From assembly GCA_028288585.1 (NCBI GenBank), contig JAQBNL010000017.1, forward strand, positions 26,002 through 90,001: a stretch of DNA of 64,000 nt, read 5' to 3'. Both the position numbers and the translations under genes were made by a program. Below the pieces are notes generated by a model. The model had not been told where the DNA came from and did no database searches. It saw only the letters and a list, made by a program, of their open reading frames with translations. Source of the DNA: Chitinophagaceae bacterium (GTDB taxonomy: Bacteria > Bacteroidota > Bacteroidia > Chitinophagales > Chitinophagaceae). Below, piece after piece: positions 24,831 through 34,111 of the stretch (position 1 is the stretch's first letter; each line of letters opens with the position of its first letter).

Positions 24831-25514
24831 TTATCTCATAAAAAAATAAACATACAGCCATACAAACGGAATAGCAATCAATAGTGAATCAAACCGGTCT
24901 AAAAAGCCGCCGTGCCCCGGCATTATAGTGCCACTGTCTTTTACCTGCGCCATTCGTTTAAGTTTACTTTCCAAAAGATCGCCGAGGGTTCCGAAGACTG
25001 CACAAATAGAAGGTATAATAATCCTGTCAGTAGTTGAATATGATCTGTTCCATAAGCCAAAAGCAGCCATGATCACTATGCAAAGAATAGCTCCTCCTAA
25101 TGTTCCCTCCCATGTTTTTTTTGCCGAAATTTTTGAGAAAGGAGTTTTTCCTATAAAGGAACCAACAATGTAAGCCATAGTATCATTGATCCAGATAGAA
25201 AAAATAATTGCACATGGTATTACGGGGAAAAAATTATGAAGTGAAATGTGGTAGCTTGACGAAATATAAAATAAATGTATCATCATTAAAACCGGCATAG
25301 TAATATATATTAATCCCGGCAGCAGGTAATATGCAAACTTTTCAGGATCTATCTTTTTTATCAATTTCACAAACTCATACCAGCAACCAAAATGGATAAC
25401 GGTAAATAGAATTATAAAGCTCCACTGATTCCATAGCAACCCTCCAACCATTACAACAGCAAAAATAATTGCGGTTAATGCCCGGGTTTTAAAAGCTTGC
25501 AGGTTAAATGCCAT
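24831..25514 (-). CDS. cdsA: Phosphatidate cytidylyltransferase
   Basis: The C-terminal signature SKLKRMAQVKDSGTIMPGHG followed by GFLDRFDS matches the CdsA pattern with its metal-binding Asp residues. About six or seven membrane helices precede it. The enzyme makes CDP-diacylglycerol from phosphatidate and CTP, the precursor of phosphatidylserine, so it works upstream of psd. At 227 residues it is shorter than the usual ~270, mostly at the N-terminus. It starts 8 bp after the CPBP gene stop. Confidence 0.93.
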   Translation of the reverse strand: MAFNLQAFKTRALTAIIFAVVMVGGLLWNQWSFIILFTVIHFGCWYEFVKLIKKIDPEKFAYYLLPGLIYITMPVLMMIHLFYISSSYHISLHNFFPVIPCAIIFSIWINDTMAYIVGSFIGKTPFSKISAKKTWEGTLGGAILCIVIMAAFGLWNRSYSTTDRIIIPSICAVFGTLGDLLESKLKRMAQVKDSGTIMPGHGGFLDRFDSLLIAIPFVWLYVYFFMR

Positions 25515-25522
25515 GTAATAAA

Positions 25523-26482
25523 CTATGAATTGTTTGCAGTCCAGTTTTGAAACTCGTCATCAGGTGTAATTTCTTCAACATATTGCGACTGTTTAAGTGC
25601 AGAGGTTTGTTTGAATAGCTTAAATAAATAAAGCAACAGCAGCAAGGCAATTGCCCCTGCCCATAATGGAAAATTTTCTTCTATATTTTTATTTTTCACA
25701 CCATTCATCGTCATTATATACAGTGCTGTAACCTGTATCCCATTAAAAAGAAAATGAAACAGGATATTTAACCATAAGCTGCCACTGTAATAAAATATAA
25801 ACCCCAAAACAACTCCCAATGCAAACCTTACCAAAAATCCATAGAACGATAAATGTATAATGCTGAAAATAATACCGGTAAAAATTATAGCAACCCACGG
25901 CCCTTTGAACCATCGGGTAAGTAAATTTTGTAAGCCTCCCCTGAAAAAAGTCTCTTCAAAAATGGCTGGTAATAGCGCAATCACAATTAATGAAATAATA
26001 TATCGTGAAAATGAATTGATATTTATTAAAGCGGCTTCCTGTGCTTCCCTGGCAAGTTCCATGGCTTTAAATTTTGCCGCCCAGGATTCTGATATGGGAA
26101 TAATTTTATTTAGCTCAGCCAAAGCACCTGATAATGGAAATGTCAGGATCAAAATTCCAATCAGTAATAAAACCTGTTTATAATTAACCCGGAAATTAAA
26201 TCCCAGGTAAGTAAAAGGTTTTCTATAACAGATAGCTGCGAAAAAATGAACAGGTACAAAAAATATAAGAAAGGTAGATACTGCCTGTAAAACCATATTA
26301 ACCTTATAGTATTTTGGTTGCAAAATATCTTCTGCCTTTAAGGGAAATGATTCTCCTGTCATCATTGTCCAGATAGCAAACGTTGCCAATGAACCGATCA
26401 CAAGACCGCCACCCGTGAGCCCTAATAAAATAGCCAGTTGTGAAGGGTATTTTACATTTTTAGAGTTATGCTCTAATATCAT
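25523..26482 (-). CDS. CPBP-family intramembrane metalloprotease
   Basis: The 319-residue membrane protein has ~8 helices and the Abi/CPBP motifs EETFFRG (E176, E177, R181), SIIHLSFYG (H210) and NILFHFLFN, which form the intramembrane metal site as in Rce1-type proteases. Substrates are unknown; in bacteria these proteins act on peptides, bacteriocins or regulators. It heads the cdsA-psd run with an 8-bp gap, which may only reflect shared membrane supply. Confidence 0.9.
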   Translation of the reverse strand: MILEHNSKNVKYPSQLAILLGLTGGGLVIGSLATFAIWTMMTGESFPLKAEDILQPKYYKVNMVLQAVSTFLIFFVPVHFFAAICYRKPFTYLGFNFRVNYKQVLLLIGILILTFPLSGALAELNKIIPISESWAAKFKAMELAREAQEAALININSFSRYIISLIVIALLPAIFEETFFRGGLQNLLTRWFKGPWVAIIFTGIIFSIIHLSFYGFLVRFALGVVLGFIFYYSGSLWLNILFHFLFNGIQVTALYIMTMNGVKNKNIEENFPLWAGAIALLLLLYLFKLFKQTSALKQSQYVEEITPDDEFQNWTANNS

Positions 26483-26609
26483 ATCATTAAATTATAAGTG
26501 CGTAAATTTACAGCCATTTTTCATTTACGATGTACCCTGTAAGAAGTACGATGTAAATATATACGTGGATTGACAATTCACAATTCACTTTTCACGTTTA
26601 GAATAACTA

Positions 26610-27647
26610 ATGATCAACATCGGCAACATAACATTACCTGATTTTCCTTTGCTGCTTGCACCAATGGAAGATGTAAGCGATCCGCCATTTCGTGCGGTTT
26701 GTAAAGATAATGGCGCCGACCTGATGTACACTGAATTTATCAGCAGCGAGGGTTTAATAAGAGATGCCATTAAAAGCCGCAAAAAGCTTGACATATTCGA
26801 TTATGAAAAACCTGTAGGCATTCAGATCTTCGGTGGCGATGAAGACAGCCTTGCAATGGCTGCTAAAATTGTTGATGCAACCAATCCCGATCTTCTCGAT
26901 ATTAATTTTGGCTGTCCTGTAAAAAAAGTTGCCTGCAAAGGAGCCGGTGCAGGTGTACTAAAAGATATTCCGCTGATGATACGCTTAACGGATGCGGTAA
27001 TTAAAAGCACTCATCTTCCTGTAACTGTAAAAACACGATTGGGATGGGATGATAACACAAAAAATATTGAAGAGGTTGCAGAACGCTTACAGGATATAGG
27101 AATAAAAGCACTTGCCATACATGGAAGAACAAGAACACAAATGTATAAAGGAGAAGCCGACTGGGAACTGATAGCAAGCGTAAAAGAAAATCCGAGAATT
27201 ACGATTCCCATTTTTGGGAACGGGGATATTGATTCACCACAAAAAGCAGTAGCGTATAAAAACAGGTATGGCGTAGATGGAATTATGATAGGACGTGCAG
27301 CTATTGGTTATCCATGGATATTTAATGAAATAAAACATTATGTGGCAACAGGAGAATTGTTAGCTCCGCCAACCATTGAAAAAAGAGTTGAAGTTTGTAA
27401 AAAACATTTAAGAAGATCAGTTGAATGGAAAGGACCTGTTGTTGGCATCAATGAAATGCGCAGGCATTATGCAAATTATCTTAAGGGCATGCCTAACATA
27501 AAAGAATTCAGAGGCAAACTGGTTACATTAAAAGAGGTGGAAGAAATTGAAACAGTGCTCGATGAAATTATAAACCAATATGCCGGCTACGAATTTGAAA
27601 GAGAGCCGATTGTTCTGCAAAATTATCATGAGCACTGCCCGGTGTAG
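26610..27647 (+). CDS. dusB: tRNA-dihydrouridine synthase B
   Basis: An FMN-binding TIM barrel of 345 residues with LLAPMEDVSDPPFR at the N-terminus, the Dus signature around DINFGCPVKKVACKGAGAG (catalytic Cys in the ACKGAG segment), KTRLGWDD, HGRTRTQMYKG and IGRAAIGYPWIF. It reduces uridine in the D-loop of tRNA using NADPH. The C-terminal helical domain binds the tRNA. It is transcribed alone and converges on the 27746 gene across an AATTCG-rich imperfect inverted repeat. Confidence 0.95.
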   Translation: MINIGNITLPDFPLLLAPMEDVSDPPFRAVCKDNGADLMYTEFISSEGLIRDAIKSRKKLDIFDYEKPVGIQIFGGDEDSLAMAAKIVDATNPDLLDINFGCPVKKVACKGAGAGVLKDIPLMIRLTDAVIKSTHLPVTVKTRLGWDDNTKNIEEVAERLQDIGIKALAIHGRTRTQMYKGEADWELIASVKENPRITIPIFGNGDIDSPQKAVAYKNRYGVDGIMIGRAAIGYPWIFNEIKHYVATGELLAPPTIEKRVEVCKKHLRRSVEWKGPVVGINEMRRHYANYLKGMPNIKEFRGKLVTLKEVEEIETVLDEIINQYAGYEFEREPIVLQNYHEHCPV

Positions 27648-27676
27648 CTATATTTTTTTATAACAATAATTCTAAC

Positions 27677-27724
27677 GAATTATACGAATTACGGTTTTCA
27701 GATTTGTGTAAATTCGTGTAATTC
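27677..27724. terminator. Imperfect AT-rich inverted repeat between convergent genes
   Basis: Arms GAATTATACGAATTAC (27677-27692) and GTAAATTCGTGTAATTC (27708-27724) pair with one bulge and one G-T pair or mismatch. AATTCG recurs several times. The position suggests a shared terminator, but the stem is weak. Confidence 0.35.
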
Positions 27725-27745
27725 GATTTAATTCGTGTTATCATT

Positions 27746-28627
27746 TTACCAATTACTTAATCTTATACCAACATTATAGGGCATCATACTCAGCCCGTTC
27801 TCAAAAATGGATTTTGGAGCATAAGAACCATATAAGCGAACAGACCCCAGCCCAAGTTCTCCTACATAAGAAAATTTAAATTTTTCAAGATCATAATCGC
27901 CGCGGTTTTTACGTTTTCCGCGTTCATCGCTTATTTGCTTATTACGGCTGTTGTATAAATATCCCATGCTTACACCAACGCTAAAGCTTAATCCCTTATC
28001 AGAATAATTTGGATTGGTTCTGAAATTTATCATAAAAGGAATAGTTATGTAATCCGCAGCCAGCTTGTTTTTGGAGAACGAAATAGAATCCCTGAAAACA
28101 AAAGCATGATTTATATTTTGCAATGTATATGGATTATTATTGCCGCCTTCTTTAAAACTTACTGAAGATTTAAAACGGTAATTATTTAATTCCACCCCTA
28201 TGCCATACTTCAGGTTTACATAGTGCCTAATAAGATTTAGCCTTTGCATAAATACCCAGATATTTACATTAGATGATTTACCGCTTTTCAATTTAAAATC
28301 ATTGGCTCCCAGCGGAGAAGTTGTTCCGGGTTTATTAATAAGATTACCTTGAGAAGTTGCTAATGTATAATCTGTCTTATCATTCCAGTTGGCAAACCCC
28401 AGGTCTATAATCCATTCCGAAGTGCTTATATTGGAATTTTTCTGTTTTCTCCTGTTACCCAGGGTTACCGTTGTTTCCCTGTGTTTCTGATCAGGTGAAT
28501 CTTTTTTTATGATGACCATTCCGCCGATTTTTATGGTATCTGCCTTTTGTGCTTTTGTCGAGTCATTTTGTGCCAACAAGGTTGTTGATACAAAACATGC
28601 TGTAATCATTACATAGAACCTTTTCAT
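27746..28627 (-). CDS. Outer-membrane beta-barrel-type protein in an ECF sigma operon
   Basis: The 293-residue protein has a signal peptide ending LLAQ at about residue 19. From about residue 70 it shows alternating aromatic/hydrophobic beta strands (SEWIIDLGFANW, FKFSYVGELGLGSVRLYGSY) and a C-terminal strand ending in W (VGIRLSNW), typical of PorT-like small barrels. It is the last gene of the sigma/anti-sigma run (gap 28 bp), so it is probably a target or sensor partner of that system. Specific function unknown. Confidence 0.72.
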   Translation of the reverse strand: MKRFYVMITACFVSTTLLAQNDSTKAQKADTIKIGGMVIIKKDSPDQKHRETTVTLGNRRKQKNSNISTSEWIIDLGFANWNDKTDYTLATSQGNLINKPGTTSPLGANDFKLKSGKSSNVNIWVFMQRLNLIRHYVNLKYGIGVELNNYRFKSSVSFKEGGNNNPYTLQNINHAFVFRDSISFSKNKLAADYITIPFMINFRTNPNYSDKGLSFSVGVSMGYLYNSRNKQISDERGKRKNRGDYDLEKFKFSYVGELGLGSVRLYGSYAPKSIFENGLSMMPYNVGIRLSNW

Positions 28628-28655
28628 TACTTATTTAATTTTTAGAGTTTCAGAT

Positions 28656-29750
28656 TTAATTTTCAATATCCTTGGCCAGCTCTGCTTTAAAGCTATTCTT
28701 AAAGGGAATTTTCCTTTCAACGGCACGCTTTACTTTTTTTAAGAAATTACCAACTTTACTTTTCCTGAATTCTTCTGCCGTGATATTATAAAAAACATAG
28801 TTCTCGGTTTTTACCTCTGCATCTGCAATATAAGAGGCAGGCTGTGCATAATTATTGCTTTGAAGAGGAGTTGCTTTTGTTATAGTCTTATCATTGGGCT
28901 CTGATAGGGTATTAACTGTCTGCGGAAGACCATTAGCAGGTTTAGTCACTTCATTTTTACCAGGCTGGTCATTTATGGCAACGTCTTCATTCTTTTGTTC
29001 AACAATTTTTACTTCCCGCTTTTTATCAGGAGCATAAATATTTTTTACGGCTACATTTTGCTGTTGTTTTTTTACCGGATTATCAATCTCATTTTGTAAA
29101 GCTTTATGCGATGGTGTATTTTGATTATCCACGGTTTTTACCAGTGGAATAATTTTTTCATCTTTTTGTTCAACCGGCTTAACAACTATTTCTTCTTTTG
29201 GCGCAATAGTTTTCCTGGTAGCAACAGTATGGGCCGTTTTATTATTTTGCAGATAGCTTATCCCTGTCCATGCTCCTATACCCAATAAAATAGCTGCTGC
29301 CATTGATTTCCAGCGGAAAGGAATTACTTGATCATCATCTCTTTCTTTTTTGTATAAAGATGTTTTAGCGGGAAAAACAATTGAAGCATCTGCTTCATAC
29401 TTTACCTGCTGTAATAAAGTAAACTCATTTTGCAAAGCAGGATTAGAGAGAACGAATTTTTCTGTCTCCTCAATTTCAGATAAGTTCAATTCATTATCGG
29501 TATACAATAAAAACTTTTCTTCATAATTATTTTGGTTGATAAACTCTTCATTTCTAAATAAAGAATTTTTGTTTTCAAACGCAACTGCATCAGGCTTAAG
29601 AACCGATTGTTGAAGCATTATAAATTCTTCTTCCAGGTCAGCATTCTGCTTCACGAACATCTCGACCATACTTTTTTCATCTGCCGATAATTCCTTATCT
29701 GCATACAGTAAAAAATATTCTTCGTAATTGTTCCTGTTGATGTTCATCAT
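28656..29750 (-). CDS. Putative anti-sigma factor with a duplicated N-terminal module
   Basis: Residues 7-48 (NNYEEYFLLYADKELSADEK...) and 74-115 (NNYEEKFLLYTDNELNLSEI...) are two copies of one ~42-residue helical module. One membrane helix follows at about 149-166 (MAAAILLGIGAWTGISYL), then a long Lys/Asn-rich periplasmic region. The layout and the position 8 bp after an ECF sigma gene fit a membrane anti-sigma factor, although the zinc-finger motif HxxxCxxC is absent. The two modules might give two sigma-binding sites. Length 364. No enzyme motif seen. Confidence 0.7.
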   Translation of the reverse strand: MMNINRNNYEEYFLLYADKELSADEKSMVEMFVKQNADLEEEFIMLQQSVLKPDAVAFENKNSLFRNEEFINQNNYEEKFLLYTDNELNLSEIEETEKFVLSNPALQNEFTLLQQVKYEADASIVFPAKTSLYKKERDDDQVIPFRWKSMAAAILLGIGAWTGISYLQNNKTAHTVATRKTIAPKEEIVVKPVEQKDEKIIPLVKTVDNQNTPSHKALQNEIDNPVKKQQQNVAVKNIYAPDKKREVKIVEQKNEDVAINDQPGKNEVTKPANGLPQTVNTLSEPNDKTITKATPLQSNNYAQPASYIADAEVKTENYVFYNITAEEFRKSKVGNFLKKVKRAVERKIPFKNSFKAELAKDIEN

Positions 29751-29758
29751 GTTTTACT

Positions 29759-30244
29759 TTATATCACATTTTCCCTTCTCACTAAATATGTTTTTAATTG
29801 CAGCCGTGCCCGGTGCAGGTAAACTTTCACCTGGCTTTCACTTAATCCGGTTATGGTGCCAATCTCATTGTAATTATAACCTTCATAATCTTTTAATAAT
29901 ACAAGGCTTCTTTGCGTTTCACTAAGCTTATGCAGGGCTTCATCCAGTATCTTTTTTACGTTGTGTTGTTGTTTATCAGTTACCCATTCGTCCGCTTTGA
30001 ATTCTTCCTGCAGCGTGATTCTTTTTTGTTTCCTAATATGGTCTATCATCTGGTGATAAGCAACTGTAAACAGGTACGATTTACATCTCTCATTATCAAT
30101 TTGCACCCGGTTTATCCAAAGCTTTTCAAAAGCGGTTTGCACAATATCCTGTGCATCTTCTTTATGCCCGATATTTTTAAGGATAAAGCGATAAACATTA
30201 TCAGCATACTGGCTCACACACTGGTTGTACTCTTTCTCGGTCAT
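29759..30244 (-). CDS. ECF-family RNA polymerase sigma factor
   Basis: The 161-residue protein has region 2 at about 8-75 (VYRFILKNIGHKEDAQDIVQ, AYHQMIDHIRKQKR) and region 4 at about 105-155 (LSETQRSLVLLKDYEGYNYN, then SESQVKVYLHRARLQLK helix-turn-helix). It directs RNA polymerase to a small regulon in response to a signal held by the anti-sigma factor encoded just downstream. It is the first gene of the operon. Confidence 0.94.
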   Translation of the reverse strand: MTEKEYNQCVSQYADNVYRFILKNIGHKEDAQDIVQTAFEKLWINRVQIDNERCKSYLFTVAYHQMIDHIRKQKRITLQEEFKADEWVTDKQQHNVKKILDEALHKLSETQRSLVLLKDYEGYNYNEIGTITGLSESQVKVYLHRARLQLKTYLVRRENVI

Positions 30245-30346
30245 TTAGATTGGCAATTTACAATTACTCTGATAAGCATTGATTTACAGTTATACGCACA
30301 CCTGTAGCGAAAAGTTACAATTGTGTAAATAATCCCAAATCTTTTT

Positions 30347-30436
30347 ACCGCAGAGAAACGAGTTTAAGGCGTTAGCACAGAGGAATTAAAATAAAACATT
30401 TCTCAGCGGGGTCTCTTTTTCTCCATTCTCTGCGGT
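30347..30436. repeat. Inverted repeat ACCGCAGAGAA with a 68-nt spacer
   Basis: ACCGCAGAGAA (30347-30357) and TTCTCTGCGGT (30426-30436) are exact reverse complements. The spacer holds related GCACAGAGG text. It resembles a dispersed spacer repeat more than a control site, and lies in the 258-bp divergent gap before kbl. Confidence 0.5.
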
Positions 30437-30475
30437 TGCCTTCTATCAATTTACATACGTTTTCTCAATTTCATG

Positions 30476-30483
30476 TAGGTTTG
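30476..30483 (+). promoter_or_regulatory. -7 box for kbl
   Basis: TAGGTTTG, exact TAnnTTTG, 19 bp before the kbl ATG at 30503, giving a leader of roughly 13 nt. Confidence 0.45.
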
Positions 30484-30502
30484 CGGTAGTTAATAATGTA
30501 AT

Positions 30503-31729
30503 ATGAATACAAATTTTGTTGACCGGATTGGCTCTGAATTAGAAGAGATAAAGGTTGCGGGACTGTATAAGAATGAAAGAATAATTACCAGTGAACAGGG
30601 AGCAGAAATTACAGTTAATGGCAAAGAAGTTTTAAATTTTTGCGCTAACAATTATCTTGGCTTATCATCTCATCCCAAAGTAATTAAGGCAGCTAAAAAA
30701 TATATTGATAAGAGAGGTTATGGCCTGAGCAGCGTACGCTTTATCTGCGGCACACAGGATATTCACAAAGAGCTTGAAATAAAAATTTCTGAATTTTTAG
30801 GAACAGAAGATACCATTTTATATGTAGCAGCATTTGATGCAAATGGTGGTGTTTTTGAACCTTTATTTGGCGAACAAGATGCTATTATTTCTGATGCATT
30901 AAACCATGCAAGTATTATTGATGGTGTAAGATTATGCAAGGCGCAGCGGTTGCGCTATGAGCATAATAATATGGAAGATCTTGAAAATAAATTAAAAGAA
31001 TCAGCAGGAGCAAGAAGCCGGATAATTGTTACCGATGGCTCCTTTAGTATGGATGGAACCATTGCGAAGTTGGACATCATTTGTAATCTTGCCGACAGGT
31101 ACGATGCTATTGTAATGATAGATGAAAGCCATTCCAGCGGCTTTTTAGGCAAGAACGGGAGAGGCACACATGAGTACAGGAATGTAATGGGAAGAATCGA
31201 TATTATCACCGGAACATTAGGCAAAGCGTTAGGCGGTGCCAGTGGCGGTTTCACCAGTGGCAAAAAAGAAATTATTGAAATGCTTCGCCAGCGCAGCAGG
31301 CCTTATTTATTTAGTAACAGCGTTGCACCCAGTATTGTTGGAGCTTCTATTGCTGTCTTTGATATGCTTAACGAAACCACGAAACTTCGGGATAAGCTGG
31401 AAAAGAATACAAAATATTTCAGAAAGAAAATGACAGTAGCTGGTTTTGATATTAAGCCCGGGGAACATCCTATTGTTCCTATTATGCTGTACGATGCAGT
31501 GCTGGCACAGGATTTCGCAGCTAAATTACTTGAAGAAGGAATTTATGTTATAGGATTTTTCTTTCCGGTGGTAGCAAAGGGGCAGGCGCGCATCCGTGTA
31601 CAAATAAGTGCAGCCCATAAAAAGAAACAACTTGATAAAGCCATTGAAGCCTTCACAAAAATTGGAAAAGAATTGCAGGTGCTAAAAACCAAAACAAAAA
31701 AGAATGACAGAAACAGCAGCAACGTTTAA
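30503..31729 (+). CDS. kbl: Glycine C-acetyltransferase (2-amino-3-ketobutyrate CoA ligase)
   Basis: An alpha-oxoamine synthase of 408 residues with FCANNYLGLSSHP, YGLSSVRFICGTQ, DESHSSGFLG and the PLP lysine K241 in TGTLGKALGGASGG. It splits 2-amino-3-oxobutanoate with CoA into glycine and acetyl-CoA, the second step of threonine breakdown through threonine dehydrogenase (tdh not in the window). It is ~10 residues longer than usual at the C-terminus because its end overlaps the start of the next gene by 26 bp. Confidence 0.93.
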   Translation: MNTNFVDRIGSELEEIKVAGLYKNERIITSEQGAEITVNGKEVLNFCANNYLGLSSHPKVIKAAKKYIDKRGYGLSSVRFICGTQDIHKELEIKISEFLGTEDTILYVAAFDANGGVFEPLFGEQDAIISDALNHASIIDGVRLCKAQRLRYEHNNMEDLENKLKESAGARSRIIVTDGSFSMDGTIAKLDIICNLADRYDAIVMIDESHSSGFLGKNGRGTHEYRNVMGRIDIITGTLGKALGGASGGFTSGKKEIIEMLRQRSRPYLFSNSVAPSIVGASIAVFDMLNETTKLRDKLEKNTKYFRKKMTVAGFDIKPGEHPIVPIMLYDAVLAQDFAAKLLEEGIYVIGFFFPVVAKGQARIRVQISAAHKKKQLDKAIEAFTKIGKELQVLKTKTKKNDRNSSNV

Positions 31730-33080
31730 AGCCAAGAGCACCATTAAGAGCGCCGACCTTGAGCACCGGCAAAAAATAAATTTTAATATCGGCAGGTATA
31801 ATGCAGTAGTGCCACAGGGTAAACACCAGTTTAGCGATGTTCACCTTGCAAGAGAAAGAGCAAAGAATGTTAAATGGAAAGCGATTGAAACATTAGACCA
31901 GCAGCTGGAACAATTTGAAATGAATTTTATTAAGAACGGAGGCAAACTTATTTGGGCATCTACCGCACAGGAAGCATTAGATGAAATTCTAAATATCTGT
32001 AAAGAAAAAAATTGCAGGACCATCGTGAAGAGCAAGAGCATGGTTACAGAAGAAATCCACTTGAATTCTTTTTTAGAAAAAAATAATATTGAAAGTGTAG
32101 AGACAGACCTTGGTGAATACATTCAGCAATTAGATGGCGAAGCGCCATACCACATTGTTACACCTGCCATGCATAAGAGCAAAGAGGATGTGGCAAAACT
32201 GTTCGCAGAAAAATTAGGAACAGACCCTAAGTTAACACCAGAAGAACTCACCTTAGTTGCAAGAGAAAAATTAAGAGAAAAATATGTGCAGGCAGAAATT
32301 GGAATAACCGGCGCCAACTTTATTATCAGCGATACAGGAAGCATTGCTGTAACAGAAAATGAAGGCAATGCAAGACTTAGTTCAGCTTTCCCAAAAACAC
32401 ACATTGTAATTGTGGGAATTGAAAAAATAATTCCTTCTATCACTGACCTGGGATTGTTTTGGCCATTACTTGCAACTTATGGCACAGGCCAAAAAATAAC
32501 AGTATACAATACAATTATCAGCGGGCCTAAACAAACAAACGAAACAGATGGGCCTGAAGAAATGTATGTGATATTACTTGATAACGGACGCACCAATATT
32601 TTATCTAATCCCAAACAACGGGAAAGCCTTTATTGTATAAGATGCGGCGCTTGCTTAAATGCCTGCCCGGTTTATAAAAATATTGGCGGCCATGCATACG
32701 GGGCAACTTACAGCGGACCTATCGGAAGTGTAATCACTCCACATTTGCAGGGGCTGGATGAATTTAAACATTTAAGTTATGCTTCCTCGCTTTGCGGTAA
32801 CTGCACCGAAGTTTGTGCGGTAAAAATAAACCTGCATGAATTGCTTTTGGAAAACCGGAATGAAGCCGTAGAATCAGGAGCCGTTTCCTTCGGAGAAAAA
32901 TTTGCCTGGAAAATGTGGAAGAGAGCATCATTAAGCAGGAACATGATGAACATGGGCAATGGCAAAATGAAGAACTGGATGGTGAATAAAATTTTTAAAG
33001 GATGGCAAAAAAACAGGAGCGAATTATATTTTAGTGAAAAGACCTTTAATGAAATGTGGAAAGACCGGTATAAAAAATAA
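31704..33080 (+). CDS. LutB/LldF-type iron-sulfur protein of lactate oxidation
   Basis: The 458-residue protein has an LUD domain (about 70-300, with TGANFIISDTGSIAVTENEG) and two 4Fe-4S clusters: C311, C314, C317, C321 (CIRCGACLNACP) and C364, C367, C371 (CGNCTEVC). In the LutABC complex LutB carries electrons from L-lactate. lutA and lutC are not adjacent; instead the gene overlaps kbl by 26 bp, suggesting coupled expression. The C-terminal ~70 residues are basic and aromatic. I leave the symbol open because partners are missing. Confidence 0.88.
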   Translation: MTETAATFKAKSTIKSADLEHRQKINFNIGRYNAVVPQGKHQFSDVHLARERAKNVKWKAIETLDQQLEQFEMNFIKNGGKLIWASTAQEALDEILNICKEKNCRTIVKSKSMVTEEIHLNSFLEKNNIESVETDLGEYIQQLDGEAPYHIVTPAMHKSKEDVAKLFAEKLGTDPKLTPEELTLVAREKLREKYVQAEIGITGANFIISDTGSIAVTENEGNARLSSAFPKTHIVIVGIEKIIPSITDLGLFWPLLATYGTGQKITVYNTIISGPKQTNETDGPEEMYVILLDNGRTNILSNPKQRESLYCIRCGACLNACPVYKNIGGHAYGATYSGPIGSVITPHLQGLDEFKHLSYASSLCGNCTEVCAVKINLHELLLENRNEAVESGAVSFGEKFAWKMWKRASLSRNMMNMGNGKMKNWMVNKIFKGWQKNRSELYFSEKTFNEMWKDRYKK

Positions 33081-33148
33081 TAAGCTTAGCAATGGTTTGC
33101 TGTACAAGAGTGCCCTTCGATACACTCAGGATGAACTGCCAATGAAGC

Positions 33149-34108
33149 TTAATTGATAGGTTCTGCCGGCCCCAAAATTATTTTTTTCTTAAGACTGTTA
33201 TTTACAAGATACACCCCGGCTATTGTAATAGCGCCACCAATAGCAATAAAAATGGTAAGCTTTTCATTAACGAGCAAAGCGCCTAAAAGTACCGCCACTA
33301 TTGGATTTATATAGGCATAAATAGAAGCAAGTGCTGTAGGTAAATGCTGCAACGTATAAATGTAAGCAGCAAAGGTTAGTACAGAGCCAATAACTACAAG
33401 ATAACTTATAGCCCACCATGATGATGCAGGGATATCAGAAACACTTGCCGTATTACCCATAATTTCAGCAAAAGACAAAACTATTATTCCTGAAAAAAGC
33501 ATTTGAAATCCAAGACTGAAATAAGGATTAAAATTTATCGCTTCCTGTTTTGTATAAAGGGTGCCGAATGACCATGAAATGGTAGCGCATATTGAGAGCA
33601 TAATTCCAAACCTGAAATCAGGGTTTACAAAATCTTTAAGATGTTCATAAAAAATAATACATACACCTCCAAAGCCCAGCATCAATCCCAGCAAAGCCTG
33701 CCGCGGTAAACGCTTACCCTTAAACATTGTAATTATTACCAGCCATAAAGGAAAGATAGCGCCCACTATGGCAGCCAGTCCGCTTGGAATAAATTTTACT
33801 CCCCAGGTACTTAGCGCATTGCTTAGCATAAAATTTAAAAAACTCAGCACTAATATCACTACCCATTGTTTGCCTTTGGGCCATGGATGTTTTTTAAAAA
33901 TAAAAAAACCAATGTATAACACTCCTGCAATCAACTGGCGTATTGCTATAACCTGTAAGGCAGGTGCGTTTTGTACTGCCTCCTTTGATGCCAGCCAGGT
34001 GGTTCCCCAAAAAATACTCACCCATACCAATGCGAGCAACGCTTTATTTTTGGTGGATGTTGATTGCCTTTTATCGGCATAATATTTTTGAGTGAAATAC
34101 TTTTGCAT
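33149..34108 (-). CDS. EamA/DMT-family transporter
   Basis: Ten membrane helices form two EamA repeats (about 25-155 and 165-300; for example WVSIFWGTTWLASKEAV and LPTALASIYAYINPIVAVLLG). Of 319 residues, the first ~22 are polar and positively charged. It exports or imports small metabolites such as amino acids or nucleosides; the substrate is unknown. It begins 3 bp after purH ends on the same strand. Confidence 0.9.
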   Translation of the reverse strand: MQKYFTQKYYADKRQSTSTKNKALLALVWVSIFWGTTWLASKEAVQNAPALQVIAIRQLIAGVLYIGFFIFKKHPWPKGKQWVVILVLSFLNFMLSNALSTWGVKFIPSGLAAIVGAIFPLWLVIITMFKGKRLPRQALLGLMLGFGGVCIIFYEHLKDFVNPDFRFGIMLSICATISWSFGTLYTKQEAINFNPYFSLGFQMLFSGIIVLSFAEIMGNTASVSDIPASSWWAISYLVVIGSVLTFAAYIYTLQHLPTALASIYAYINPIVAVLLGALLVNEKLTIFIAIGGAITIAGVYLVNNSLKKKIILGPAEPIN

Positions 34109-34111
34109 GCC

